From Glandiceps talaboti (taxonomy: Eukaryota; Hemichordata; Enteropneusta; Spengelidae): a stretch of 64,000 nt of DNA. Made by a program: the position numbers and the translations under genes. Positions 46,901-59,126 of this stretch are shown here, piece after piece. The stretch is taken from positions 4,216,134-4,280,133 of the forward strand of contig NC_135562.1 of assembly GCF_964340395.1 (NCBI RefSeq), in the 5' to 3' direction. Each line of letters starts with the position of its first letter. Within the stretch, counting starts at the first letter, position 1. Below the pieces are notes generated by a model that saw only the letters and a program-made list of their open reading frames with translations, made no database searches and was not told where the DNA came from.

Positions 46901-49900
46901 ATTGCAAGCCAGTCACTCTAACCATTTAACCGTCATAACTCCGTAGTACAGATATAATTGGGTCAAAAAAGAATTAATGTGGATGTTTTGCTCATGTGTG
47001 TGTCCTATTTACCACCGTACTTTACTCACTATCGTTTCACAGACTACAGCTGATGCCTTGAAGAAACAACTAAAAGATGAACAACACTCTAGAACAGTGC
47101 TTCAAGCAAGAATCGCTTCTGACACTGCTGAGCTCCAAAAACTACAATTGGACGCCAAGAAAAAGAAGATGAAAGTATCAAGAAAGGCTAGTGAAACTGA
47201 CAAAGTTGTCAGCCATGTCTTGAAACAAGTAGAACATTTGAGAAAGATGCACGCCGATAAACAAAAACGAATCAACAACTTTGATGAAAACATTAACAAC
47301 TTGAAGAAAAGACACACAGATACTGAAGAACGACTTACAAGGAAGAGACAAGAATTAGAACCAAGACATGCTAACTTAAAGGTAGCAAATAATGTTTTCT
47401 TTGATGTTAAAGTGGCCATATGGATGAGAATTTGGTATTTATTTTGGATTTTTATTTAATAAAACAGCTTCACTATGTTTTTCTACATGAAAAAATAATG
47501 CGAAAGAACATATACTAAGTCCATGTTCATAACTCAAAACATTGCAAAAAGATGCACAAAGTGTAAAAAGTTTGTTATTGTACGTACAATAACAAACATT
47601 TTACACATTGTTTAATGTTTTGCCGTTTATTGAGATGTGAACATGGACTTGGTATATGTTATTTCGCATTATTTTTCCAAGTAGAAAAACATAGTGAAGC
47701 TGTTTTATCAAATAAAAATCCAAAATAAATAACAAATTCTCATCCATATGGCCACTTTAATATTACATCATTTGAATTATGTATGCTGCATATTCTAGTT
47801 TCCAGAAAGACAAAAGATTGTACAGTTTGGCTACTAGGAGTGCTGTTCAGAAGCAACTATTTCAGGCCAAGAAGTGAGGAACATGACTGTTGAGCACTCA
47901 TTTGAGAAAATCCAGTGATTCCTTGAATAAATATTTCACAGCAACATTTAGTTTCTAATCATGTAATTTTTTAGGAACTCACAGAACTGTTTTAGCCACA
48001 TTTTGTTGACTTCATGTTCTGGTATATATTTTATAGTCCTCACTCTTCTTTATGATTTATATGGGACGCCCTCTTGTGGCACTTCTTTCTGAAAGTGATT
48101 TCAAAAAGGGATGATGACATATCAGCAACAGTTTCTTTTACCTCTACAATTTTTCACAACCATTACAAACAATACAAAATCTGTGAACTTTTATTATTTA
48201 CAAAAAAAAAGTGGTATTTATTTATCAAATTTTTTGTTTCATTTTCAGACGGAGCTCCTGAATAAAAGTAAAAGACTAGATTACATGCAGCATAGAACTG
48301 AAGTAATTGGTAAAAAAATGGAGGAGATGGAATCGTCAGCTGTCATTATGAATAAAGTTATACAGAATACAGAAGATCAAATCAAAGAATTGGCGTAAGT
48401 CTCATTAGACTGCCTATGACTTATTTGTTATTAATCTGCTGTCATTATTCGATAAGCAGGGGTGAACAAATCATTTTGTGAACTGGTGGTCCCCAGACCA
48501 GTGCCGTAGAAAATCCAATGGTCCTGCTGAAAGAATTAGTGGTCCCAGGTCCCGCTAATGTGAAACATTAAATCTTACCTATGAACCTGTATATTCAGAT
48601 GACTTTTTAACATTATAGTTATTAACAGTAAGGTACTGGTCCGATGGACCAGACAAGGTAAAATTTGTGTGGTCCACCCATGGCCCAACAAAATCGCTAG
48701 TCCCGGACCCAGGACCAGTGGATTTGTTCACCCCTGATAAGGTATACTAAATTCTGGATATTAAATCAAAGAACTAGCATAAGTTACTTTAAACAAATTT
48801 TGTCCAACACCTAATAGGCAGACAAGAGATCCTACTATTGTTGATTATCAGTGTTCACTTCACTATTGTTTGGGCAGCAGTCCATTTATGAGGGAATAAG
48901 GGGAGGTAGAGGGTGACTGATAACCATGCTCATCCTCAATCATCATTGTTTGGGCAATAGTCACTTTGATGAGGGTGGGGTGGGGGTATATAGTCACTAC
49001 CCACATTTTTAAGAGGCAATGGGGGGGGGGGGGGGGGGGGTTATTATTAAAATCTCTGACACTGGCCTTACTCTTGATGGCATCAGAACTGTTACGGAGG
49101 ATCCTTCTACAAAGTCATCCATGTCCTCAGACTCAGATAACTAACAAACAATTGCTAACACTTGTCAAGACAGTGAAGTGATATCAGTCCTTCAGAATGA
49201 TTCTTTAATTGTTGTGATAGTCACGACCACTCATCGCCATTTTCTGTGATTTTCTTTGTAGTGAGGAGTTAGAGGAAGTAACCATACAGTTAGAAACAGG
49301 ACAAAAAATGCAGGAAGACCTAAAACACTCCCTGGATGCTGTATTGAAGAGAAGTGATGACATGTCTTTAGAACACGACAAGCATTTAAATGACAGAGCT
49401 ATAGTACTTAATGATCTAGAGGTGAGAACAGTTCAGTTAATAGAAAGATATCAACTTTACCAAATATAAATAAGATAGAAAAATGACATATAAAAACAGA
49501 CATGATACTTAGAAGACCAAGGATATTTTAGTTAATTAAGACGTTATGACTTTGATACATATTGCTCCATCAACTGCCTTGAAAGAAAATCATTGAAACA
49601 CATATATTTTAGTTTGCCTTCAAACAGTTAACCCGATTGGCTGCCATCGACTACTCAATGCCGAATGGGGTGCATCATTGTGTTTACTGCAGAAAATTAA
49701 TTTTTAACTTGTAGAGCTTATCACAAACATGTCCTTTCCACTGAGAATATTTAAAATGCTTTGTTTTTGGTACTAATGACTAATTCTCCCATATTTACGT
49801 ACAGGCAAAACTAGAAAAGAAACTGAAAGAAAACAAAGTGTTAGCTCACGAATACAGATTACTACAGGAAAAGCAGCTAGCTACTAAAGATAAAGTCCTG

Positions 49901-50869
49901 TCAGAGTTTGATGACAGGATCAAATACGAAGCCAGTCTGAAAGACCACAAACAGGTAAATCAGTTACTTTGTCATATTTTAGCTGTCATTGATACATGGT
50001 ACTTCCCTGGTACAGACCAATAATAGTACAACTTTATAAGATCTAGATCACATATAATCTATGTCCCACTAAGCACACAGGATGACATCCTTCACATTGT
50101 TGATTTTTATCCTACCAGGTACCCATTTTCACAGCTTGGTTGATATGGATACAATGGTGGTTCATATCTTAATGAAGAACTAGGGCCAATCAGAAATATA
50201 TGGCAGCGTAAGGATCAAATGAGCATTGTACAGATTACAAGCTAACCACTTGACTCAGTATTCAGCTATCCTGACTCCAATCACAACAACCTTCCCAATT
50301 TTGCCAGAGATTTATAAAGGCAGGTCTCACTGCCTCTACAAGTTATAGCTACAACTTTCACAAATATCATGTGAACCAAAAGAACCACTTGTATCTAAAT
50401 GTTTTTACCTCCTGTAAGGGGAGGTTATGCTATGATGATGTCGGCCTGTTTGTCTGTCTGTCTGTCTGTCTGTCCATCCATGTCTGTCTTTATCATCATT
50501 TTTTCTCCATTTCTATGCACCCTAATGATTATTTTTGTTATCTTCTATCCCTAGTTGAATGGCTTACAAACCAGACTACATGCAGCATTGGCAATGTACT
50601 ATAAAATCAGAGGACTTTACAACCAAGCGGAGTTAGCTAAATACAAGGCCATATCTGAAAAGAACGGAGAACGAATTCACTACCTACAAGTCGACATGAA
50701 TGATGCCATCAGTACCATTGCTAGGTTTCTGAATGATCAAATTGATGGCACTGCAGCACAAATGGTGACCACAGCCGCTAGATCAGCTCTATTTGAAGGC
50801 AGTGATCCTACAGTTGCCAAGAAAGAACCTATCCTGAAGCCTGCCCTCAAGAGGACACTTACTACATAG
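38963..50869 (+). CDS. CCDC178: Coiled-coil protein, CCDC178-like, complete
   Basis: Seventeen coding exons join in phase: 38963-39146, 39973-40041, 40552-40830, 41489-41635, 42024-42245, 42581-42731, 43406-43475, 43694-43836, 44233-44336, 44898-45043, 45792-45928, 46397-46580, 47043-47381, 48249-48394, 49262-49421, 49805-49954 and 50555-50869. They encode about 981 residues. The N-terminus is Ser/Thr-rich. A short conserved-looking block follows (DELFPLPPGWPRLQD, then KPMSVSIIRAIDHIESLQDR). Almost all the rest is charged heptad-repeat coiled coil. There is no signal peptide, membrane segment or enzyme motif. CCDC178 is suggested by the PLPPGWP plus ...AIDHIE block, by length (human about 867) and above all by its head-to-head position with ASXL, as human CCDC178 sits next to ASXL3. 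Its function is unknown. It could instead be another long coiled-coil cytoskeletal or axonemal protein. The gene model is firm; the name is less so. Confidence 0.82.
39345..39665 (+). mobile_element. Near-complete copy of the GTGACCTAAGG dispersed family
   Basis: In order: TTCCCTAATGTTTTTCTTTG, GGAAAATACGAGTAGCCTAA, GGGGCTTTGTCAC, the inverted arm CCTTAGGTCATTCATATTTT, then the body (GCAGCACCAGAAATAC, GTAATGGCAATTTTGAATG, GCAGAACTAGTGACATAGAC, GTGACATAGAACAACCGGGG). About 320 bp in the intron between coding exons 1 and 2 of the CCDC178-like gene. Confidence 0.65.
40975..41375. repeat. ~55-65-bp minisatellite, about six units
   Basis: Units carry TC(A/T)(G/C)AGACACACTGTG, A(T/C)TA(C/A)TGGAGTC(C/T), and GTGTACA(G/T)TT(G/C)ATGA. 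Unit length drifts and identity falls from one end to the other. CCDC178-like intron. Confidence 0.75.
42820..43000. repeat. Dispersed repeat, relative of 16765-16910
   Basis: TTTTTGTTAAGGTTGGGGGA at the left and TTTACCTACTTACCACCCTT plus AGCAAAAAC at the right, forming imperfect inverted ends. Intron after exon 42581-42731. Confidence 0.5.
43898..44062. repeat. (ACAG)n microsatellite, interrupted
   Basis: Three blocks of GACA units separated by short unique sequence in a CCDC178-like intron. Confidence 0.9.
44515..44720. repeat. Intronic duplicate, partner at 46090-46310
   Basis: GGGACTTCCAAT(A/G)TTTACACTA, GATCACAGGGTGATTA(A/G)AATC and GGTTTGTGTCTATCTTAGTA (with variants) occur in the same order in two introns of the CCDC178-like gene 1.6 kb apart. 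About 200 bp, no coding capacity. It may be a dispersed element or a local duplication. Confidence 0.6.
46090..46310. repeat. Intronic duplicate, partner at 44515-44720
   Basis: Second copy of the segment described at 44515-44720, same orientation, in the next intron but one. It carries TGATCACAGGGTGATTAGAA and TTTGTGTCTATCTTAGTAAA. Confidence 0.6.
46590..46935 (-). mobile_element. tRNA-derived SINE, copy 1
   Basis: Read on the minus strand, it begins with a tRNA-like head: an A-box-like TAAATGGTTAGAGTG, then GGCTTGCAATC, then a B-box-like GGTTTGAGTCTTG. A body follows (GGGCAAGATTTGAACCAC, CCAGCTGTATA) and the tail ends AGCTCTATATAAAA, similar to the GCGCTATATAAA tails of many animal SINEs. 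A plus-strand open frame here (46686-46898) is not a gene. Confidence 0.75.
47411..47756 (+). mobile_element. TTAA-flanked 346-bp palindromic MITE, copy 2
   Basis: Flanked by TTAA (47407-47410 and 47757-47760). The ends are AGTGGCCATATGGATGAGAA and its inverse. The arms are nearly perfect inverted repeats of about 165 bp around the centre TTGTTATTGTACGTACAATA. It starts 29 bp after the donor of the exon ending at 47381. It has no coding capacity. The TTAA target points to piggyBac-type mobilisation, though the tips lack the usual CCC start. Confidence 0.9.
48457..48736. mobile_element. hAT-like element with 5-bp target duplication, 280 bp
   Basis: The ends CAGGGGTGAACAAATC and GATTTGTTCACCCCTG are perfect inverted repeats. 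ATAAG is directly repeated outside (48452-48456, 48737-48741). The interior has GGTCC-rich direct and inverted repeats. It is non-autonomous, in the intron after exon 48249-48394. Confidence 0.85.
49020..49041. repeat. Poly-G tract
   Basis: About 22 consecutive G on the plus strand. Such runs also occur at 2817, 21618 and 60956 and are prone to assembly error. Confidence 0.9.
49985..50285 (-). mobile_element. tRNA-derived SINE, copy 2
   Basis: Minus-strand head GTCAGGATAGCTGAATACTG with CAAGTGGTTAGCTTGTAATC, and a weak B box. The body (CCTGGTAGGAT, CCAAGCTGTGAAAATGGGTA) aligns with the element at 46590. It is more decayed than copy 1. Confidence 0.65.
50405..50485 (-). repeat. Hairpin plus (GTCT)n end of a dispersed repeat
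   Basis: ACCTCCTGTAAGGGGAGGTT forms a hairpin next to GTTTGTCTGTCTGTCTGTCT. This is the same architecture as the end of the repeat at 9640-9985, seen from the other strand. Confidence 0.5.
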
Positions 50870-51447
50870 CTGGAAATGATAACATAGAATGGCTTTATGT
50901 CTATATCCCTTTGTAAACGAAGTGTACAGTCAAATATTTATTTCAGTGTTTGCTCAGTAAAAATGACAAGAAACTGGATATTTACTCAGTTGAAAAAAAA
51001 AATATACATTTTAAAATTCGTGAACATTACACTCCTAAGTGCAAAAATGACTTTGTATTTATAAGCTAGCTCAGAATATAAACCGTGTATGGTAGAGATT
51101 ATTTGATGCAGTGAAAGAGAACACTGGCTATTGCTTGGTCATGAAGCCGTCCATATTATGCGTATGTAACCATTTTGCTGCAAAAACAGTAAACTGATGA
51201 TGATGATTGCCATTCCATCCATAGATAGATTTCAAATGTAATGCCATTGATAATGATGTGAAGTTTATATGTATGTGTATGAAATATACATCTTTATATT
51301 TGGTCTATTTTTAGAATCATGACGTCGTTGAACTTTTTGAAAATTATCAGAAATTTGTAATCGAGCTAAAAATGAAGAGTGTAGATAAAGAAATGATGAG
51401 ATGATTCTTGTATGATATTTGCTGTTCAAAGATTTGTACATAATAAA
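50870..51447 (+). other. CCDC178: 3' UTR and poly(A) signal of the CCDC178-like gene
   Basis: The region after the TAG stop is AT-rich and without open frames. A canonical AATAAA lies at 51442-51447, 573 nt after the stop, followed by TGTGTCTGTGTGT, a typical downstream GU-rich element. This gives a natural 3' end about 950 bp before the start codon of the protease gene. Confidence 0.65.
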
Positions 51448-52393
51448 ATATATAAAGTTGAAAGTTATGAATGTGTCTGTGTGTTCTTCTGTGTGTAGTA
51501 TATGCTATTTAGAAGTAATGCCATGCTATAATGGCTTCCACATTCCCTAGACTATAGGCTTGTATTATATCTTTATTATAATATGGCTTTGAGATTTGGT
51601 TCAAAAATGGAAAAATAGCAAAATAAATATTTTGCTATTTCACCATTTCACTGATTATAACTTAACTACAGTATAGCCTATATAATTCCTGAAAATTAAC
51701 TTTTATTAACATGTTTTCCATTGAATTTAAACAAATAATGTGTTCCTAAATCTCCTGGAAAATAATATTAAATTAAGAAGATGTTCATGTACTACTTATA
51801 TATGAACCAAATCTCCAGGCCATATAGAAAAGATGCTGCAGAGTGATGTCCTTCTGGGTCACGACCTTGTGTGACCTTTATAACAATTGCATTTCCTGTG
51901 GTTTATGGAAGTTATAAAAACAGCACTTACGCTTCAAATATAGTATCAATAGTTGAAAAATTAACAACTTGAAAATTACATCAGATAACCTGCGTTCATG
52001 TTATATATTTGTTCACTTCTACACAGCATATGTGTGGCCGGACTTTTAACCCTAAGTAACTTGTCAGTGATAGTAATAGATTTCGCTTGAAATTCACCCC
52101 CCCCCCCCCCCTACACACACACACACACTCACTCACTCACTCACAAGTAAGATAAAATAGAGTAAAGTATGCGTTTTCAATGTTACTTTAAATGCAATTT
52201 CTCAATGTTATTTCGTACCCATTGTACAACTTTGAATTATCTGCTCTGGTCTGAATCAAATTGTATGGGAGCCCTCAGCGACTGTTTTAAGAGAGCTTAC
52301 TGAGTGGAAAAGTACTATGCATGACTGTCATGTGATACAAGTTAGTTGGGTGTGACCTTTCAACTCAAGTCACATGCTCCACTCACAGTAATC
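51448..52393. other. Intergenic spacer / protease promoter region
   Basis: This is the gap between two genes of the same orientation. It contains a poly-C/(CA)n/(CTCA)n tract at about 52097-52144 and otherwise AT-rich sequence. I see no TATA box within 100 bp of the protease ATG. Promoter activity near its right end is inferred only from position. Confidence 0.4.
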
Positions 52394-53346
52394 ATGTTTC
52401 GCGAGTTGGTCTGTGTCGCTCTCCTCTGTACAGGTGAGATATTTCTTTTTCTAAAACCATATATTTATTCACTTACTAAATATGACATTAGTTGTGCGAA
52501 AAGTGTTTGAAACAACGAAACGGGTTACAAAAAATTTAAGTTGTTCGTTTGCAATATAATATTATCCATTCGTGGCATTGCATTGTCTTCCTGACACCAC
52601 AGGCACTCGAATCAATCTGTATGATTCGCGGAGGAAAAATGTATATGAATATTAGCTATACATTTTTTTTTTAAATCATACACATTGATTCGAGTGCCTG
52701 TGTTCCTGACACTCTCCGGTGGCTAGGGGGCGTGCGATCGTAAACATAATCTTAACACTTGTTAAGCACTTCAGATAAATGGATTAATGACAGAACTTCG
52801 ATCAGTTTGCCGACACGTTTTATGATGCGCATTGCATGTACATTATATACTGAAGTCCTGACCGCTAGTGAGATGATGGAGCACGTGACGTCAAAACCAT
52901 ATTGTTTGATTATCACCATTGGCATTTTTGCAAAGTTGAAAATCACAATTAAAAGTGTGCAATTCTCACCGAAGTCCAAGTTTCAAAACGTGCATGCTCT
53001 GTAGAAAACGGGAACTTAGAGATTGTATTTTTATTTTGTATATGCATTCAATATAAATCATATCTCTATTGAACCATAATATACCCACGGGTATATCTCC
53101 ATTCAATTCAATTCTTCAGTTATTTACTCAACTCATACTACCAGGAAGTAGGGTATGGTACATAAGAAAGACATCATTAATTGCAAAAAGTCAAGGCACA
53201 GAGTTAGAAGCATGAGTGGGTGGGTGGGTGGATGGACGGATGGAGGGAGGGATGGATTAATTATGATTGAATGATTATAGGTTGATTAATTTGTTGGTAG
53301 GTTGGTTGGTTGGTTGGTTGGTTGGTTTGTTAGACAATTAGTTGGG

Positions 53347-53411
<65 letters not shown>

Positions 53412-56400
53412 AGTTGACCTATTACCTACAAAATGCAACAATTCCTTTCTATCTGTATACAGTAATTAGGTCTACTGACATGAGTTTTGTCATTTATTGC
53501 CTGTATTACTATGCAAGGTATCTCCTTATTGGGAAATCATACAAAAGAATTGATTGGTCAAAATGAAATCCAAGTTTACATTATTTCCAATTTGTTTGAT
53601 TATGCAAATGAAAATAAATAAACTACATATACTATACACTAAGAGAGTTCATTGATGATAAATACGGATGTAGGAAGCCTTGCCCCCATAGAGGGCAGGA
53701 TATGGTTTAAACCTGGCAAGTGGTCTTTTCTCACATTCTACAAACACAGTAATTCAAATTTAGTATATTACCATTGCTTGAATAAATCACATGATATAAT
53801 CTGTATTATGTTGATGTGTCACATTACACGACTAGGATGTGACAAGGTGTGGCCTTTGTCAGTAATATACGGAAATGTGAGTTTGGAAATGTGTCATACT
53901 AAAAGCAGATAAGCTGATTTCATGCTGGTAATTCCCCATGTTTGCAGACCATGAGGTATGGCCAAAATACTCAATTTGTATTACTGACACTGATTTCATA
54001 GCCTATGTGGAGACAATGTCTATCAGGTTGGTTATCAAGCATACTATTGAGGCTGGTGGCCTGGTCACAATCATTTTTGATGTAGAAGTACAAGGGGTTA
54101 ACAACAGAAGTATATAATATCTTGCAGTCATGCCATCCCCCCCCCCCTCCCATTCTCCACACCATATCAGTCAACCACTCCCCCATAACAAGGGAGAACA
54201 TGATTACAAGTTTCAATGCATTACTTAGTTATCTATAGTTATCATCTGAGATAATTTAGGTTATAACTTGAATTGCGTTTCACTCAAAAATAGTTGTCAC
54301 TACTTGTCTATCAACTCATAGTGACAAAGACTCCCTAGGTTACTCATAGTGACAAAGACTCCCTAGGTTACTCATATTTTCCTTGGCTGAGCGAAAAAAA
54401 AATGTTGGGAATTAATATCTAAATATCCGAAATCTTCATAAAATTATTGTCACGAAGTTTAAAATGTAAAAAAATTTTTTAAAATTATGCTTTGCGTAAT
54501 GTAATGCATTTAATATTTAGCCAATAATTATACAACTTATGACCTTGCATCCCATTCCTTTATCAGAGAACAGAAGGAGGGATGTCCCCCATGGTCTTAT
54601 ATGATATGGCAGGGCACCCTAACACATCAGGAAAGTGTAGACTATTGAAGTTAAAATGATGCAATATTCCTTTCAAATCTAGGTCATATCAATAGAACAA
54701 AGTCATCATGTTAATCATTATTCCTTTCCTTTTTCCAAACACAAAAGGGAAATATAAGGAATAACAAAAATGTTGTTTTTCCATGTTTTTCCAGGTTTTG
54801 CTGTAGGTGGTCCTGTTAAGGATAATCCACCTGTATTCCCTGCAGCCTACCATGCCAAGGGAACACTAAGACTTCCATATGCTGAATTAGAAGAACCATT
54901 TGAGATCTACTACAATGTAACCCTTGGCAACAGTCGTATTGATTTCTATGGTGGTATGTACATTACAGATATACTGTCATTTGGTAGAGATCAATGTGTT
55001 TTGTTCTCAGTCAGTTAAAGTCAAATTAGTTAAATGATAGACAAGAAGGTGCCATACTCCACTCTAAGATTTCTAGAAACAAATTGATCTTGCTTAGCTA
55101 TCTATATCCAATTCGGGCTCAAAATGTCTGAATATGTTACTTTCGTCAGAATCACTTTTGACTGGCAAACCATTTCAATAAACATGTTATGAATGTGTTA
55201 GTACCAGCCTACCTTTCTGAACTTATAACAACTGAAGATACACATTCATCAATACCACACAAGGACAAAAGGCTACATTCTGAAAGCCCACTCCCGATCC
55301 CTCAGATACAGGACAATCCACCATCACAAATAGTCAATCAAAGTAATGATTTACCATTTTTGAGTAAATTTCATCATCTCCACTTTTTATCACTACTAAT
55401 TAAAGTGGCCATATGGATGAGAATTTGGTATTTATTTTGGATTTTTATTTGATAAAACAGCTTCACCATGTTTTTCTACTTGAAAAAATAATGTGAAATA
55501 ATATATACCAAGTCCATGTTCACATCTCAATAAACGTCAAAACATTAAACAATGTGTAAAATGTTTGTTATTGTACGTACAATAACAAACTTTTTACACT
55601 TTGTGCATCTCTTTGCAATGTATTGAGTTATGAACATGGACTTGGTATATGTTCTTTTGCATTATTTTTTCAAGTAGAAAAACATGGTGAAGCTGTTTTA
55701 TCAAATAAAAATCCAAAATAAATACCAAATTCTCATCCATATGGCCACTTTAAATCTGATCATTTTCACTGTTTTTCACCAGGTTTAGATAAAACCTACC
55801 TACTTGGCAATGATGGAGACTATGGTTCAACATACGTCATTACTCCAATGGTAATGAATGGCAGTCAAGCGGCTGCAGCATGTGTTGTTATGAAAGGTGA
55901 AAAGGAGATGCCTGTATTACCACAAACTGCATTGCCTGATCTCACTGGTTTTACTGTAAGTTTATGTGTATTACTATATATAAATTGGATATTAGTCAAC
56001 AAGTCATGGACAATTGGAATGTCCGCAGTTGCTTTAGCTTTGCAAAACATATTACAAAGAGTAACAGTGAAGTAAAGTACTTTCTCTATGTGCTACACTT
56101 GTTTATAGCATTCATATCAAGTGTAAAAGTATACTCAATCAATTGGTTTATTTACAAGCCTAGCATGTGGCCTAGCTTTCTAATGTGGTCAATTAGCAAA
56201 TGAAACAGTATTCTTGTACAGTTGATATGAATGCTATATATGCTTGTGGTACATACAGAAAATGCTTTACTTTAGTGTTATGGGTTGTAAGTCGTTTTAA
56301 AGACCCATAATTCAATCCCAGGTTATCTCATGCACTACCTTATCAGTAGAACAATCAGGATTTCACCAAAAACTGTTCAAAAGCTTGGTAGACTAAATGA

Positions 56401-59059
56401 TTTACAAAGGATATGATGCACAAGCAGTTTAAAGTTGGTAGCTTTCAATCTCTCTTTGTCTACAATCCTCATCAGAATGACAAATTCCATAGTTACAGCT
56501 GACCACTAGAGGGCAATATGATCTGACGATTGTAGATGTTAGGATTTGATCAGACCGTTCTTTTGTTCAGGCCCAACTTTTTCAGTAACTGTTTTTCCCA
56601 CCTAGATCTTAATCCCAAACTGACATGGGCCTTTAAAGGCTTATAATGATCACAAATTTAAATTCCTTGCCATCTTACATTTTTTGTTATTCTGAGCAGC
56701 AGCAAACCAATTTGTTTGGCTATTTAGGAGATCTCTTTGTCATTTATTCCTGAAGTGGCCATTGTTCGCAATTGCACTATATATACAAAAAAAACCAAAA
56801 AAAACAAAAAACAACAGTAAACGGTCTTTGGGTCATGAACAAACATCGTCTGCATCAGTTTCTGCATACAAATTAGCAATATACAGTAATTAACTTGACA
56901 ATGTATCATTTTATTTTGTAAATTTCACATTTCATTATTTCGGTAGAACATACACTTACATGTGTTGCCAGATATACATACATGTAATCACTTCCCTCAC
57001 ATTTTTTTCAGAATCAAGGAAAAAGCATAGTGCGTGGTATAGTGGTGGATTCGTGGGTGATGGGTGTTACAAAATTCAATAAAACAAGCACCTATACTAT
57101 GTATGTCCTTCCTGGTAGCAATAAACCAGTACAGTATGAAATGATGGGGTTTGATAGTCTGTTAGGATCACACTTTGACAAGTACTATGTAGACTATATA
57201 TATTTTGACACACAAACAATTGATACCAAGGTGTTTGAAATATCAGGTAAGGATAGCTCTCAATGAGAGTTTGTTTTTAAAAGGGAACGCCACTCCAGTT
57301 TGTTTTTAAAAGGGAATGCCACTCCAGGAAATAAAGGTATTTTCATAAACTTTGGATTCTGGAAAGTCATTTCATGATTTCACATCAAATTAATTTTGCC
57401 TGGTTGCCAAGATATGAAACTCTATTTCTCTAGCAGTGTTTTCTGTTGCATCATGGGACTTAGTAGAGGTATACATATGTATCAGTTGAACAATGAATAT
57501 TCATGACTTTATCTGAAGGTAATAAGCACTTAAGATTTATGAATATTCATTGTCCATCTAATACATGTACACACCTATGTTCCCATGATGCAATAGTGTA
57601 TCCACTAACTTCAAAGAAATTTGTCGACTATGTGAGTATAAATTTTCAGTACTAAATTTAGTATACTAATTTATTCAGATAAAAGTAAGTGTGGAGATTT
57701 CCCTGGTCCAGGATTTGAATATCACATAGCTGTAAACCCTCTACCTGAAATGATAGAACCACACCTTGAAAACAGAGTACACCAGCTCTTTGAAGACTTC
57801 AAAGATAAACATGGCCACCAGTATGAGGATGAACAAGAACATGAACTCCGAAAGATGCACTTCACCAATAATGTCAGGTATCGTGAGGTATTTTACTGAA
57901 TATTGAAAAATGTGATTGTATTCTATATATATATAAGACAGTGAACATGTATGCATTGACGCTAGCTGTCCAGTTCAATATAAAATATCCCCAATTTCAG
58001 AAATACACGTCAGACCATATTATTTTTCAGGTAAGGCGTTTACAGTTTGCTAGTACATTCATAACCCACCCTGACCTCTTACCTTAGAAGTCTTCTAAAG
58101 ACATTCTTACACCCAAATTTAATTAGTTCAATAAATCCTCCACACATACTCACTTATACATACATACATACATACATATATACATACGTATGTGCATACA
58201 TACACTCAAACAAATACACACACATACACATACATACATGTACATAAATACATACATACATACATACATAAATACATACATACATACATACATAGACGCA
58301 CACACATGTACAGACATACATACATGCATACATTATACACACATATATCTACATATATGCACATTCACTATTCAATATGTAATTCAATCAAACTTGGCTT
58401 TCCTGATGTCAATAACACATACAACATTATATACATAACTATGTTCAGTATATTATTAAGTTTGCAAGTGTCAGTGAATATCTGAATCAAAGTCGCAAAG
58501 AAGGTGAGAATTATTAGATTTTTTTCACAGTTTTCATCATATCTGAGTAGATCACTAGTACCTGTCACATACAGTCACTGTATTGTAATAAAAAATAGTA
58601 CCATTGCACCGTTGTGTTGACAGATTCATCCATTCCCAGAACCGAGCTGGTCTTACCTACAAATTAGCCATCAATCATTTGGCAGACACAACTCCACAGG
58701 AACGTAAGATGATGCGTGGATTCCGCTACACCAAAGGTCCCCGCCACGGCATTCCCTTTGATCAGAATATGCGTACAGATGATATTCCTGACACCATTGA
58801 CTGGAATATCCTAGGTAATTAGTGAAATTTTAATTGTGATGTTTTTATTAGCATACTTTTGAAAATTACCATATGAATCAGAGTGGGAATTTGTAAATTT
58901 TTTACGCTAATTCTCACAACTGAAGAGGTCTGATTTACTGATGGAAAGGGATAAAAAATTAATCTGATATAATCATGTCAATGCCTTTTAGTTGACAATT
59001 TGCATTGCTTTGATATGTATGTAAACAAATTCACATAAAACATTTATCACATTGCTATG

Positions 59060-59126
<67 letters not shown>

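Noticed and set aside
46870-46935. Possible functional tRNA gene
   Set aside because: The A- and B-box-like matches belong to a SINE head; the cloverleaf arms do not pair and the sequence continues into a SINE body.
47102-47419. 105-residue minus-strand frame
   Set aside because: Antisense of a coiled-coil exon (AAG/GAA-rich), which gives hydrophobic shadow frames.
58190-58485. His/Thr/Tyr-rich frames of 82-97 residues
   Set aside because: Readings of the (CATA)n microsatellite.
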